Positions 1-7,981 of a stretch of DNA of 45,756 nt are shown here, piece after piece. The translations under genes were made by a program, and so were the position numbers. The number at the start of each line of letters is the position of its first letter. Position 1 is the stretch's first letter. This DNA is from an uncultured Mycoplasmatota bacterium (GTDB lineage Bacteria; Bacillota_I; Bacilli_A; Izemoplasmatales; Izemoplasmataceae), in assembly GCA_913057225.1 (NCBI GenBank), contig CAJXNT010000006.1:1-45756 (forward strand), read 5' to 3'. The notes under the pieces are model-generated. The model searched no databases, was not told the DNA's origin, and worked only from the letters and a program-made list of their open reading frames with translations.

Positions 1-866
1 TCTTCTTGATGCGACATTTCAGAGATTTCCGATGAGCGCATCGCGTGTAGACGTGAGAACACTTCTTCCATGATGGCACGCTCCGCCTGGGTTAAAAACC
101 CATCGTCAATGGGTTTTTCCGTCCGGTAGTAAAGAATGGAATCATCCTCCACTTCCGTTTTGATGTATGGATTCATGTCGTATTTATAATCATAGCGGTT
201 GGGCACCGGCCCAAACGATAAGCGGACATACCGCGAGCCTGTGAGCGATTTGCCGAGCCGCTTAAACGCTAAAAAATCCCCATAAAACAGGTATTTATTC
301 AGTTTGGTGACGTACATCGGGACGTTTTCACGGTTGGCCATTTCCACAAATTTCGCGGTCACCGCAAAAAAGCGTTCGTTCTCATAGACTTGATTGCCGT
401 TTTCAATGGACACAAACGTTTGAATGTATTGTTCAATTTTTTCTACGGCCCGCTCCGATAACGCCGCTTTGGTTTCTTTGTAATAGGTTTTTAGTTGATC
501 GAGATTATTCAGCTGGCGAATTCTTAAGGAATTGGCTTTCGAAGGAATAAATCCGGATTCATAACGGGCCACGGTGATTTCTCCGAGGCCAATCAGCCGG
601 GCAAAATCGCGTTGGTTGAGTCCGAATTCTTCACGGATTTTTTGAATTTCATAGGTGGTGATGAGGCCATGTTTCGACCGGTACGCGTCATTAAATAAAC
701 GTCGCAATTCACGGGTGAGTTTTTGCGGATTTTTCCCGCAATACTCACAAAGATCCACCCCGACATTTAATTGGATGGTCTCCCCTTTGACTTTACGCGA
801 AAGGGGAATCGTGAGTTGGCCGGTGCGTTTGGCATCGTCACATTGTTCACAAAAGGGAAGGTTCAT
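1..866 (-). CDS. Zinc-ribbon/HTH protein with DUF4065 (Panacea/SocA-like) domain, C-terminus cut by window edge
   Basis: The reading frame starts at ATG 864-866 and runs off the left edge after 288 full codons. Residues about 6-45 hold two CxxC pairs (CEQC and CEYC), a MqsA-like zinc ribbon. Residues about 70-115 form an XRE-type helix-turn-helix (LNQRDFARLIGLGEITVARYE). The rest, with a segment LFYGDFLAFKRLGKSLTGSR, resembles DUF4065/Panacea, known from SocA and from antitoxins that neutralise varied toxins. ATG 866 is preferred over in-frame ATG 878 because GGAG lies 6 bases upstream of it. Likely role: a DNA-binding antitoxin or regulator; if it is a Panacea antitoxin, its toxin would lie beyond position 1, since the gene on the other side is a VWA protein. 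Family assignment is by recognition only; the toxin partner is unseen. Confidence 0.72.
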   Translation of the reverse strand, partial: MNLPFCEQCDDAKRTGQLTIPLSRKVKGETIQLNVGVDLCEYCGKNPQKLTRELRRLFNDAYRSKHGLITTYEIQKIREEFGLNQRDFARLIGLGEITVARYESGFIPSKANSLRIRQLNNLDQLKTYYKETKAALSERAVEKIEQYIQTFVSIENGNQVYENERFFAVTAKFVEMANRENVPMYVTKLNKYLFYGDFLAFKRLGKSLTGSRYVRLSFGPVPNRYDYKYDMNPYIKTEVEDDSILYYRTEKPIDDGFLTQAERAIMEEVFSRLHAMRSSEISEMSHQE

Positions 867-896
867 AGACGTCTCCATGATATGGTGCATAGGCTC

Positions 897-905
897 ATTA
901 TATCA
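897..905 (-). promoter_or_regulatory. Extended -10 promoter for the HTH/Panacea gene
   Basis: Read on the minus strand this is TGATATAAT, a perfect extended -10 (TGnTATAAT). No good -35 is present 17 bases upstream. Transcription would start near 889, leaving a leader of about 22 bases that contains the GGAG ribosome binding site. It lies in the short gap after the VWA gene stop, so the two genes can be transcribed separately. Confidence 0.6.
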
Positions 906-945
906 CTTCAGACGGCAAATTTCGCCTTCCCTTTGTATCATATGA

Positions 946-1590
946 TTATTTTTTATTTCGTTTTTTTCGGTGCGTGTAATCCCGGTCAATTTCATCGCGC
1001 CAGGATTCACTCATCTTCGCGGACATCCGAAATTCATTCATGGCACGGTTGACGCCTCTGAAATTGGTTTTGACCCCTTGCCGGTCGGCATGAAAATGGG
1101 CCGCGCGCTCTTTGCGGATGCCGATGCTTTCAGCGGCGGCGGCCGCATCGATGTTGGCGCCTAAGAATAAAAACTCCCAGCCCGCTTCGTGTTGATAGGT
1201 GTCGATTAAAGTTTTCACGACCTCATACGAATACTCCTGAGAGGCATTTTCCATGCCATCGGTCATGATCACCACGAGCACATCCGTATGGGGGATTTTT
1301 TGCGTACGAATGCGATGGGCCACTTGGGTGATGGTTTTGCCTACGGCATCCAGTAACGCGGTGGTGCCCCGGACAAAATAGCTTTCCCGCGTCAAGGGCG
1401 ATACCTCCAAAAGCGGCGTATGATCATGGAGCTTCTCATACGCATCGTCAAAGAGCACGGTGGTGATAAATACGTCGCCCTCCACTTCTTTTTGTTGCTC
1501 AATGAGGCCATTAAAGCCCCCAATGGTGTCGGCTTCTAAGCCGCGCATCGATCCCGATCGATCGAGAATGAAAATCACTTCTTTGGTCAT
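946..1590 (-). CDS. Small VWA-domain protein (intact MIDAS)
   Basis: A 214-residue soluble protein made almost entirely of one von Willebrand factor A domain. The metal-ion adhesion site is intact: DRSGS at residues 10-14, the RGTTALLDAV threonine loop near residue 75 and MTDGMEN near residue 110. VWA proteins of this size are usually cytoplasmic assembly or signalling partners that bind another protein through the MIDAS metal. The tail is basic (HRKKRNKK). The start has a strong AGGAGGG site. The gene lies just downstream of a macro-domain/HTH gene, separated by that gene's terminator, a pairing that may be functional. The specific partner and role are unknown. Confidence 0.8.
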   Translation of the reverse strand: MTKEVIFILDRSGSMRGLEADTIGGFNGLIEQQKEVEGDVFITTVLFDDAYEKLHDHTPLLEVSPLTRESYFVRGTTALLDAVGKTITQVAHRIRTQKIPHTDVLVVIMTDGMENASQEYSYEVVKTLIDTYQHEAGWEFLFLGANIDAAAAAESIGIRKERAAHFHADRQGVKTNFRGVNRAMNEFRMSAKMSESWRDEIDRDYTHRKKRNKK

Positions 1591-1632
1591 GATGAACCCT
1601 CCTTTTTGACTTCATAATAGAAGGGTTGGGCC

Positions 1633-1657
1633 AAAAAAAGGTCGCCTCAGAGGCGAC
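1633..1657 (-). terminator. Intrinsic terminator of the macro-domain gene
   Basis: On the minus strand GTCGCCTCTGAGGCGAC (7-bp stem, 3-base loop) is followed by CTTTTTTT. It sits 2-3 bases after the stop codon of the macro-domain gene and closes the dinB operon. Confidence 0.85.
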
Positions 1658-1659
1658 AT

Positions 1660-2550
1660 TTAAAGGGTGGATTGATCGTAGAAAAATAGGGTTTCGTTGA
1701 TCGTGAAAATATCAAAAATCTTCTGGTCAATAAAATGGGTGACAATTTGATCAAATAGAATTGACTCTGAAAGCGTATAGCCCGCTTGACCCAGCAAATC
1801 CAAGGTCTCATCCAATGAACATTCTAAGCCAATCGCCAGGGCAATGGCCGTTTTCTTTGACGGGTGATACTGCGGATTGGAGCGTATTTTAGAAAATACT
1901 TTGCGGGAAATATTGGCCCGTTTATAGACCGTGACATCATCCAGCCCTCGCGCATCAATCATCTTAAAGAGCAACGGTTGAAATCCCCCTTTCATCTCAA
2001 ACGGCTCAAAATCGGGCGCTTTTAAGGCGGCGTATTGGGCCTCGATTATCGGCGGGGGTTCAAACACGGGGTAGCGCTCGGGCAACACAAAATGATCGGG
2101 TTCATAAACGACAAGCAATACGTCAAGCTCATGGTCTTTTAAAAAGGCCACGATCTCGCGGTGGGCAATTTCTAAGGCCAGGGCTTTAGGAAAGATGTGA
2201 TTGCCACTGCCCAGCAACGGAAAAGCAATCGATTGCGCATCATCAGCCACGGCTTCCTTCAGACAGTCGGCATAGATCCGGGCCAATTGATCCGCGGCGC
2301 CGGGGTTTTCGTAATTGGGGGTGAGGACGTGATAGACCTGACGCGCGGCCAGGTCAAAAGCGGGCGATTTAAAGAGGGCCCCCAAGGTTAAAGCGCCATA
2401 CTGTTGACGGGCATTTAACAAGGCGGGGCCGGCTTCTGCGTGAAGCGCCGCGTCCACCCCGGTGCCAATGATGGGCGCGGGGTGCGCGGAGTTCACTAAA
2501 ATATCCGCGGCCACAACCGCTAAATCATCGGCCAATATCGACAGTGGCAT
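1660..2550 (-). CDS. Macro-domain protein with C-terminal HTH-like domain
   Basis: The N-terminal ~170 residues form a macro (ADP-ribose-binding) domain: ADILVNSAH at residues 15-23, IGTGVDAALHAEAG near 28-41 and FPLLGSGNHIFP near 109-120. The usual NAAN and GGGGVDGAIH motifs are altered to NSAH and IGTGVDAALH, so the asparagine used by MacroD-type hydrolases is missing. The last ~90 residues (from VTVYKRANISRKVFSKI) match a helical XRE-like domain that I recall at the C-terminus of macro, VWA and kinase proteins in Bacillota. The gene follows aldehyde dehydrogenase by 9 bases with an AAGGAGG site, so it is the last gene of the dinB operon. It could be an ADP-ribose sensor or hydrolase with altered specificity. 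Confidence 0.8.
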   Translation of the reverse strand: MPLSILADDLAVVAADILVNSAHPAPIIGTGVDAALHAEAGPALLNARQQYGALTLGALFKSPAFDLAARQVYHVLTPNYENPGAADQLARIYADCLKEAVADDAQSIAFPLLGSGNHIFPKALALEIAHREIVAFLKDHELDVLLVVYEPDHFVLPERYPVFEPPPIIEAQYAALKAPDFEPFEMKGGFQPLLFKMIDARGLDDVTVYKRANISRKVFSKIRSNPQYHPSKKTAIALAIGLECSLDETLDLLGQAGYTLSESILFDQIVTHFIDQKIFDIFTINETLFFYDQSTL

Positions 2551-2559
2551 AACGCCTCC

Positions 2560-3918
2560 TTATTTCAATACTTTTTTGATCATCCGCACTTGCTGATCGT
2601 CATAGGGAGGGTATAAGAATTTGGGATCGAAGCGGGTGGATTTTTTCATGTAGGTTTTGCGGTGAGAAAAGACTTCAAAGCTCGCTTCCCCGTGGTAGGC
2701 CCCAAAGCCTGAGTTGCCGACGCCCCCAAAGGGGAGATTCGGATTGGCCACTTGCATGAGCGTGTCGTTGATCGCCCCATTGCCAAAGGAAAGTTCATGG
2801 AAGACTTGGTGCATGATGCGTTCATCTTCGGTGAATAAATACAGGGCCAGGGGTTTGGGAAGGGCTTTGATGCGTTGAATGGCTTCATTGATATTTTTAA
2901 AGCTCAAAATCGGCAGAATGGGCCCAAAGATTTCTTCTTGCATGACCGCGTCATTCCAAGACACATCACTCATCACCGTGGGCGACATTTTTAACGGGGC
3001 CTCGGTGTCGTATTGGTAAATGACTTTGTCGGGGTTGATGAGCCCGGTCAATCGGTCCAATTGCTTCTTAGAAACGATGTGACCGAGGTGATCGCTTTGC
3101 TGGGGATAAAAGACATCCAGCACTTTTTTCAGTTCCGCCTCAAAGGCCTTTTGGACCGACGCATCGACGTAAATATAATCCGGGGCAATGCACGTTTGGC
3201 CGGCATTCAAGTATTTTCCATAAACAATGCGACGGGCGGCCACATCCAATTTCGCCGTTTTTTCAATGATGGTGGGGCTTTTTCCGCCGAGTTCTAAAGT
3301 CACGGGCGTAAGATGCTTGGCGGCGGCCTCATACACGATTTTACCGACCGTGGTGGAGCCGGTGAAAAAGAGATGATCAAAGGGAAGTTCTAACAGCGAT
3401 TGCACGGTTTCTTTGCCGCCGGTGACGACGTGTAAGGCTTCCGGCTCAAAGAGTTCATTGAAGCGTTTTTTGAGCAAAGCTTCCGTATGAGGCGTGTGCT
3501 CGGACGGTTTTAAAATGACCGTATTGCCCGCCGCGATGGCGCCAATGAGCGGATCCACCAACAACTGAAACGGATAGTTAAACGGTCCAATGATGAGGAC
3601 CACGCCTTTGGGTTCATACATGGAATAACTTTTCGACCCAAACTGAGCGAGCGGCGTTTTTTCTTTGCGAATTTTCATCCACTTTTTGAGATTTTTCTTC
3701 GCCTCACGGACCGTCCTTAAACAAAAACCGACTTCCGTCGCGTATCGTTCAAAGGCCGATTTATGCAGATCTTGAAAAAGCGCTTCTTCAATGGCGTGTT
3801 GTTCGTCTTGCATGAAGGTTTCAAGCTTTGAAAGCATGGCGTATCGGTATTCATACGATTTGGTGATGTTGCTGTTAAAGTAGGTCTGTTGACGCTTAAA
3901 TAGAGCATTCAGATCCAT
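2560..3918 (-). CDS. Aldehyde dehydrogenase (class 3-like, NAD(P)-dependent)
   Basis: A 452-residue aldehyde dehydrogenase of the short class 3/fatty aldehyde type (YwdH/AlkH-like), which oxidises aldehydes to acids. Seen in order: the Rossmann segment with IIGPFNYPF near residue 107, FFTGSTTVGK near 184, the general-base motif ELGGKSP near 208, and the catalytic cysteine in NAGQTCIAPDY near 240. The end LPFGGVGNSGFGAYHG is typical. The length is normal for this class, which lacks the longer N-terminus of class 1/2. The start has GGAGG 6-7 bases upstream. It lies in an operon between a small membrane protein and a macro-domain protein. Substrate is not predictable; a role in detoxifying lipid or stress aldehydes is inference. 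Confidence 0.9.
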   Translation of the reverse strand: MDLNALFKRQQTYFNSNITKSYEYRYAMLSKLETFMQDEQHAIEEALFQDLHKSAFERYATEVGFCLRTVREAKKNLKKWMKIRKEKTPLAQFGSKSYSMYEPKGVVLIIGPFNYPFQLLVDPLIGAIAAGNTVILKPSEHTPHTEALLKKRFNELFEPEALHVVTGGKETVQSLLELPFDHLFFTGSTTVGKIVYEAAAKHLTPVTLELGGKSPTIIEKTAKLDVAARRIVYGKYLNAGQTCIAPDYIYVDASVQKAFEAELKKVLDVFYPQQSDHLGHIVSKKQLDRLTGLINPDKVIYQYDTEAPLKMSPTVMSDVSWNDAVMQEEIFGPILPILSFKNINEAIQRIKALPKPLALYLFTEDERIMHQVFHELSFGNGAINDTLMQVANPNLPFGGVGNSGFGAYHGEASFEVFSHRKTYMKKSTRFDPKFLYPPYDDQQVRMIKKVLK

Positions 3919-3927
3919 GGGAGCCTC

Positions 3928-4206
3928 CTAATTAATCAGTTCTAATACCACGATAAACGATAAAAAGAGCGCAAACGTTAAAAGCAGTAAATAAAGCAGT
4001 TGAATGGCGTTCATCGCCCCCGTGGGCTTACTTCCCACGTAGGCTTTTCTAAAATCTCTAAATAAGGCCCCCAGACCCACCACCACCACAAACGGATAGG
4101 CGGCCGTCCAAATCAAACGGTCTTCAGACAGGGGGATCGCCGCAAACACTAAAATGACAAGCGCGGCCAGGGCGTACACGAGATATTTACTTTCATGACG
4201 GGTCAT
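3928..4206 (-). CDS. Small three-helix membrane protein, hypothetical
   Basis: A 92-residue protein with three hydrophobic stretches (about residues 8-25, 31-50 and 66-90) and a basic loop FRDFRKAYVGSK between the second and third. I do not recognise a family. Its start overlaps the end of dinB by 14 bases and has AAAGGA about 8 bases upstream, so it is translationally coupled to dinB; the aldehyde dehydrogenase follows 9 bases later. No catalytic motif is visible. Confidence 0.7.
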   Translation of the reverse strand: MTRHESKYLVYALAALVILVFAAIPLSEDRLIWTAAYPFVVVVGLGALFRDFRKAYVGSKPTGAMNAIQLLYLLLLTFALFLSFIVVLELIN

Positions 4207-5377
4207 CGGACGTTCCTTTCTTGAGCACAGACTTTTGATAATGCCGGTTGATTTTACTTAACGTATCCTCAAGCGCCTCATGTTTACTCGGGTATTGATC
4301 CACATCATAGATGTCAATCTGAGTGACCAACCGGTCTTTTTGCTCTAAATTGGACACCGATACACTGAGCAAGGCAATCGGACGTTCTTCAAAGAGGGTG
4401 TCAAAGAGGCGCTCCGCTTCAAACCAAAGTTCATCGAGCGCATCGGTATGAAAGGAAAAACTGAATTGCTTGGACGTTGTTTTAAACGCTTCATCCCGCC
4501 ACGACACAGCAATCGATTTGGCTTTTAAATCGGCTTCCACGAGCCGCTCTTGGACGCGAAATGTCAACGCTTCTAAGGCATTTAATGCGTCCACATACCC
4601 CATTAAAGGTGGATCGTACGTTTTCGATTGGCCAATGGATTGATGCGACCCTTGGCGAGAGGCATCCACAGGGGTGGGATCATGGCCCCACGCTTTTTGC
4701 ACAAACGATTCGGTGCTATTGCCTAAAAATTTGGACAGTTTATCGGGATCATCATACGTGGCCAAATCGCCAATGGTATGAATGCCTAAGAGTTTAAGGT
4801 TCGGCACCGTTTTCTTGCCAATGCCATGCATGGCTTCAATTGGCATCGGCCAAAGCATGGTCTTGACGGTGCGCTTGCGAAAGACGGTGATGCCTTCCGG
4901 TTTTTCATAATCCGACGCCATTTTGGCCAAAAAGCGATTGGGCGCGATGCCAATGGAACACGGCAGTGAAAACTGACGTTTGAGATCGGATTGAATTTTT
5001 TTTGCCACCGAAAGCGCGTCTTTGCCGTCCAGATAGTCGGTCATGTCCACATACCCTTCATCGATGGATGCGGGTTCAATCTGATCGGTGTAGGTTGCGA
5101 GGTAATCAAAGAATTGCTGAGATTTTTCTTTGTATAAGGGGAAGTTCACGGGCAACAGTTTTAACTGCGGGCAAAGCCGTCTGGCTTCACCCACGCTCAT
5201 GGCCGAAGACACCCCATATTTACGGGCGGCATAATTGGCCGTGGTGAGGACCCCTTTTCCGGAGCTGCCTCCAATCCCCAAGGGAATGTCTTTAAGCGCC
5301 GGATTGAGGGCGATTTCGCAGCTGGCGAAAAAAGCATTGAGATCGATATGAAAGATGATGCGGTAGGCTTTATTCAA
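4193..5377 (-). CDS. dinB: DNA polymerase IV (Y-family translesion polymerase)
   Basis: A 394-residue Y-family polymerase that copies damaged DNA with low fidelity. The palm motif FHIDLNAFFASCE is at residues 9-21 and the catalytic SIDEGYVDM near 104-112 replaces the more common SIDEVFLD; both acidic residues are kept. A helix-hairpin-helix (GIGKKTVPNLKLLGIHTIGDL) follows near 185, then the little-finger domain. The only start in reach is TTG at 5375-5377, with AAAGGA 10 bases upstream; a rare start may keep the level low. No clear clamp-binding QxxLF tail is visible at the C-terminus. It is the first gene of an operon running to the macro-domain protein. Confidence 0.93.
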   Translation of the reverse strand: MNKAYRIIFHIDLNAFFASCEIALNPALKDIPLGIGGSSGKGVLTTANYAARKYGVSSAMSVGEARRLCPQLKLLPVNFPLYKEKSQQFFDYLATYTDQIEPASIDEGYVDMTDYLDGKDALSVAKKIQSDLKRQFSLPCSIGIAPNRFLAKMASDYEKPEGITVFRKRTVKTMLWPMPIEAMHGIGKKTVPNLKLLGIHTIGDLATYDDPDKLSKFLGNSTESFVQKAWGHDPTPVDASRQGSHQSIGQSKTYDPPLMGYVDALNALEALTFRVQERLVEADLKAKSIAVSWRDEAFKTTSKQFSFSFHTDALDELWFEAERLFDTLFEERPIALLSVSVSNLEQKDRLVTQIDIYDVDQYPSKHEALEDTLSKINRHYQKSVLKKGTSDDPS

Positions 5378-5380
5378 TGC

Positions 5381-5409
5381 TTTTCAATCCTTTCTTTTTT
5401 TTGTATAAT
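5381..5409 (+). promoter_or_regulatory. Promoter of the 58-residue membrane protein gene
   Basis: TTTTCA (4 of 6 matches to TTGACA) at 5381-5386, a 17-base spacer, and a perfect TATAAT at 5404-5409. The minus-strand reading of the same bases (TATTAT) may serve dinB, so the two divergent promoters would overlap; that second reading is weak. Confidence 0.6.
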
Positions 5410-5438
5410 ACGATTAGTTTTGAGAAAGCAGGTGCCTC

Positions 5439-5615
5439 ATGCCAGAATCCAAAAAGCGGGTGAAAAAGAACAAAAATGTCAACGTAGACCCCGTCTACAA
5501 GAACCCCCTCAAAAGCAAATGGGGTAAAATCACCGTCTTAATCCTCGCCATTGCCTTTGTGGCAGGCTTGGTATTAACCACGGTCATCATCATGTTTCAA
5601 GCGGTCTTTGGATAA
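5439..5615 (+). CDS. Small single-helix membrane protein, hypothetical
   Basis: A 58-residue protein starting MPESKKRVKKNKNVN: a highly basic N-terminal tail of about 28 residues followed by one strong transmembrane helix (ITVLILAIAFVAGLVLTTVIIMF) and four more residues. The arrangement suggests an N-in topology with the basic tail in the cytoplasm. AGCAGGTG is a weak ribosome binding site 5-8 bases upstream. The gene is real in my view because it has its own TATAAT promoter and a perfect terminator right after the stop, and it is the only plus-strand gene between dinB and recN. Similar tiny DUF4044-like proteins are common in Bacillota; the function is unknown. Confidence 0.72.
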   Translation: MPESKKRVKKNKNVNVDPVYKNPLKSKWGKITVLILAIAFVAGLVLTTVIIMFQAVFG

Positions 5616-5637
5616 AAGCACTTCGGTGCTTTTTTTA
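5614..5637. terminator. UUCG-tetraloop terminator, probably bidirectional
   Basis: AAAAGCAC-TTCG-GTGCTTTT with a run of seven or more T on the plus strand; the C(UUCG)G loop is exceptionally stable. It begins inside the stop codon of the small membrane gene. The recN stop (5635-5637) lies in its tail, so the same stem can end recN transcription with a shorter TTTT tract. Confidence 0.85.
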
Positions 5638-7278
5638 TTGCAATAAGGCTTTGGCAGAGAGTCTTTGCTCTTCAGTGAGCGTGCCATCGGATAACATTTC
5701 CGCCAAGTTTTCAATGCGTTCATCCGGCGTCAGGGCTTTTAAATACGCCCGGGTGCGACCGGCTTCCACACTTTTTTCAATCAAGATATGGTGGTGCGCT
5801 TTCGCCGCCACTTGCGGCAAGTGGGTGATCGCAATCACTTGGATTTCTTCGGTGATCTTTTGCAATAAACGCCCCACCGAGGATGCGACTTTTCCGGAAA
5901 CGCCCGTATCAATCTCATCAAAGATCAAGGTGGCCACTTGATCTTTTTTCAAGAAAGCGACCTTAATGGCAAGCATGACGCGGGAGAGTTCCCCGCCGGA
6001 TGCGGCTTTATGCAAACTCTTTAACGGCTCCCCTGGATTCGGGGTGAGTAAGAAATCAATCGCACTGGGCGTTTGGGTTTGCATGGCCTCCAGGGTGATG
6101 GGCGCAAACGATATGTCAAAAATCGCATGCTCCAAAGAGAGTTCTTTCAGCGTCTGGGTGACATCGTTGATTTTTTGTTGGGCCACCTCAGTTCGCGCCG
6201 ATTGTAAGGCTTCAGCGGCCGCCATCAAGTCGGTTTTTTTCGCATTTAAATCGGCGGTGAGCTTCGCTTCAGTGCCGCTGTGATCGGCCAATTGATCCAG
6301 TTTATCGTGCAAGGATGATTGCAGCTCAATCAAGCCTTGGACATCGGTTTTATGTTTGCGCATCAAGCGTTCATACTGCACGATTTTGGCCTGTGCGGTC
6401 TCCAGTTCAGTGGGATTAAAATCAAGCCCTTGCATCATCTGTCGGACGCTGGTTTCGATATCTTCAAGCTCTAAGAGCGCCGATTCAAATCGCGTGTCGA
6501 GGGCGTCCATGGATTTTAAACTGGCGAGTTTGGAAAAGGACCGTCTCAGCGCATTCAAATCGCTCAATGAGCCGCGGTTAAAGGCCTCTTCAATGCTTTT
6601 GAGGTGATGATAGATTTGATCATAATTTTCCATCTCACTCACCGTATTTTGAAGCGCTTCATAAGCGTCAATGGATGGAGCAAGTTGATCGAGTTCATCG
6701 ACTTGAAATTGCATAAACTCCGCTTCTTTTTCCAGTTGGGCGGTATTGGCTTCAAACGCTTCAAGTGCGTCTTTGGCCTGATGATAGGCATCAAATGCGG
6801 CGGTGTAGGCCGCGCGTTTTTGCATCAGTTCCGGCGATAACGCATCCAGTAAAAACGGATAAAATTGCGGTCTCAAGAGGGACCGAGTATCCGCTTGCCC
6901 GTGTAAATCCGCCAAATAAGGCGCGATCGTCTTGAGCACGGATAGAGGAACCAGCGCGCCATTGATTTTGACGACGTTGCCTTTGTCTTTGTGGATGGTC
7001 CGCTCAATGAGGAGGCTGGCATCTTCTAACAATTCTTCATCCAAGAGAGTTTTTAAGGCATCCGGGACAGGTTCAAACACGGCTTGAATCTTCGAATAGC
7101 TTTCGCCCGAGCGAATCACGTCCGAACTGGCACGCTCACCCAGTAACAGTTGAAGCGCATCCAAAACAAGGCTTTTACCGGCCCCGGTTTCCCCGGTGAG
7201 TACCGTAAAGCCCTGATCAAACGACACTTCAATGTTCTCTAAGATGGCGAGATTTTGAATTTTTAGATGCGTGAGCAT
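5635..7278 (-). CDS. recN: DNA repair protein RecN
   Basis: An SMC-like ATPase of about 547 residues that acts at DNA double-strand breaks. Walker A GETGAGKS lies near residue 32, a long helical coiled-coil region fills about 150-350, then the signature ASGGELSRVMLAIK and Walker B LIFDEIDTGVSG near residue 455, followed by VIAITHLPQVAA. Length is normal. ATG 7276-7278 is preferred over the in-frame GTG two codons upstream because MLTHLKIQNLAIL is the family's usual start and GAGG is correctly spaced; this site overlaps the tlyA stop codon, so the two genes are coupled. Last gene of the nusB operon. Confidence 0.95.
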   Translation of the reverse strand: MLTHLKIQNLAILENIEVSFDQGFTVLTGETGAGKSLVLDALQLLLGERASSDVIRSGESYSKIQAVFEPVPDALKTLLDEELLEDASLLIERTIHKDKGNVVKINGALVPLSVLKTIAPYLADLHGQADTRSLLRPQFYPFLLDALSPELMQKRAAYTAAFDAYHQAKDALEAFEANTAQLEKEAEFMQFQVDELDQLAPSIDAYEALQNTVSEMENYDQIYHHLKSIEEAFNRGSLSDLNALRRSFSKLASLKSMDALDTRFESALLELEDIETSVRQMMQGLDFNPTELETAQAKIVQYERLMRKHKTDVQGLIELQSSLHDKLDQLADHSGTEAKLTADLNAKKTDLMAAAEALQSARTEVAQQKINDVTQTLKELSLEHAIFDISFAPITLEAMQTQTPSAIDFLLTPNPGEPLKSLHKAASGGELSRVMLAIKVAFLKKDQVATLIFDEIDTGVSGKVASSVGRLLQKITEEIQVIAITHLPQVAAKAHHHILIEKSVEAGRTRAYLKALTPDERIENLAEMLSDGTLTEEQRLSAKALLQ

Positions 7279-7285
7279 AAACACC

Positions 7286-7981
7286 TCATGGTTCTAAGTG
7301 ATACATGATTTCTTGGTTGCCTTCTTTGCCTTTGATGGGGGTATACCGGTGATGAATGGTGTATCCGAGTGCGACAACTTGGCGTTCATACGACGTTTGG
7401 ATTTTTTGATACAGCTTGGGCGATTTTACCACGGGCGACTTCAGTTTTTCACCCGCTTCAAATTGCGGTTTAAAGAGCACGAAGACCCACTTAAATGACG
7501 TGATGGTCTTGAGGTGTGCCAAGACTTTAAGGGAAGAAATAAAACTGACATCGATGACGATGAAATCCACGGGGTCTAGATGCGTCAGTTTGAGAATGTG
7601 CGTTTTCTCCATGGAGATGACTCGGTCATCGCCTTTCAAGTGCGGCGCTAACTGATCGGTGCCGACATCCACCGCCACCATTTTTATCGCGCCATATTCT
7701 AAGGCCACTTCGGTAAACCCACCCGTGGATGCGCCCACATCAAGGCCTGATAGTCCTTTTAAGCTAAGGCCCCATGCATCCAGCGCGCCTTTGAGTTTCA
7801 GCGCACTCCTGGAGACATACGAAGGCCCTTGTTGACACGTGATGCGCGCACCTTCATAGGGCGTTGACGCTTTTTTAACAACGGTTCCATCCAGTGAAAC
7901 ATGGCCCGCTTGAATGGCAGCTTGGGCTTTTTGTCTCGACGGATAATACCCCGCTTCTTTTAAGTATTGGTCCAGTCTCAT
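7286..7981 (-). CDS. tlyA: TlyA family rRNA methyltransferase
   Basis: A 231-residue protein with an N-terminal S4 RNA-binding domain (MRLDQYLKEAGYYPSRQKAQAAI, residues 1-60) and an FtsJ-like SAM-dependent methyltransferase domain with motif I GLDVGASTGGFTEVAL near residue 80. TlyA homologues 2'-O-methylate ribosomal RNA. The VIDVSFISSLKVL segment (about residue 143) is typical of the family. Its start overlaps the xseB stop (ATGA) and recN follows directly, an order shared by many Bacillota. Confidence 0.93.
   Translation of the reverse strand: MRLDQYLKEAGYYPSRQKAQAAIQAGHVSLDGTVVKKASTPYEGARITCQQGPSYVSRSALKLKGALDAWGLSLKGLSGLDVGASTGGFTEVALEYGAIKMVAVDVGTDQLAPHLKGDDRVISMEKTHILKLTHLDPVDFIVIDVSFISSLKVLAHLKTITSFKWVFVLFKPQFEAGEKLKSPVVKSPKLYQKIQTSYERQVVALGYTIHHRYTPIKGKEGNQEIMYHLEP

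Noticed and set aside
1614-1619. TATTAT upstream of the VWA gene as its promoter
   Set aside because: The -35 would fall in the macro-gene terminator and does not match; the VWA promoter stays unassigned.
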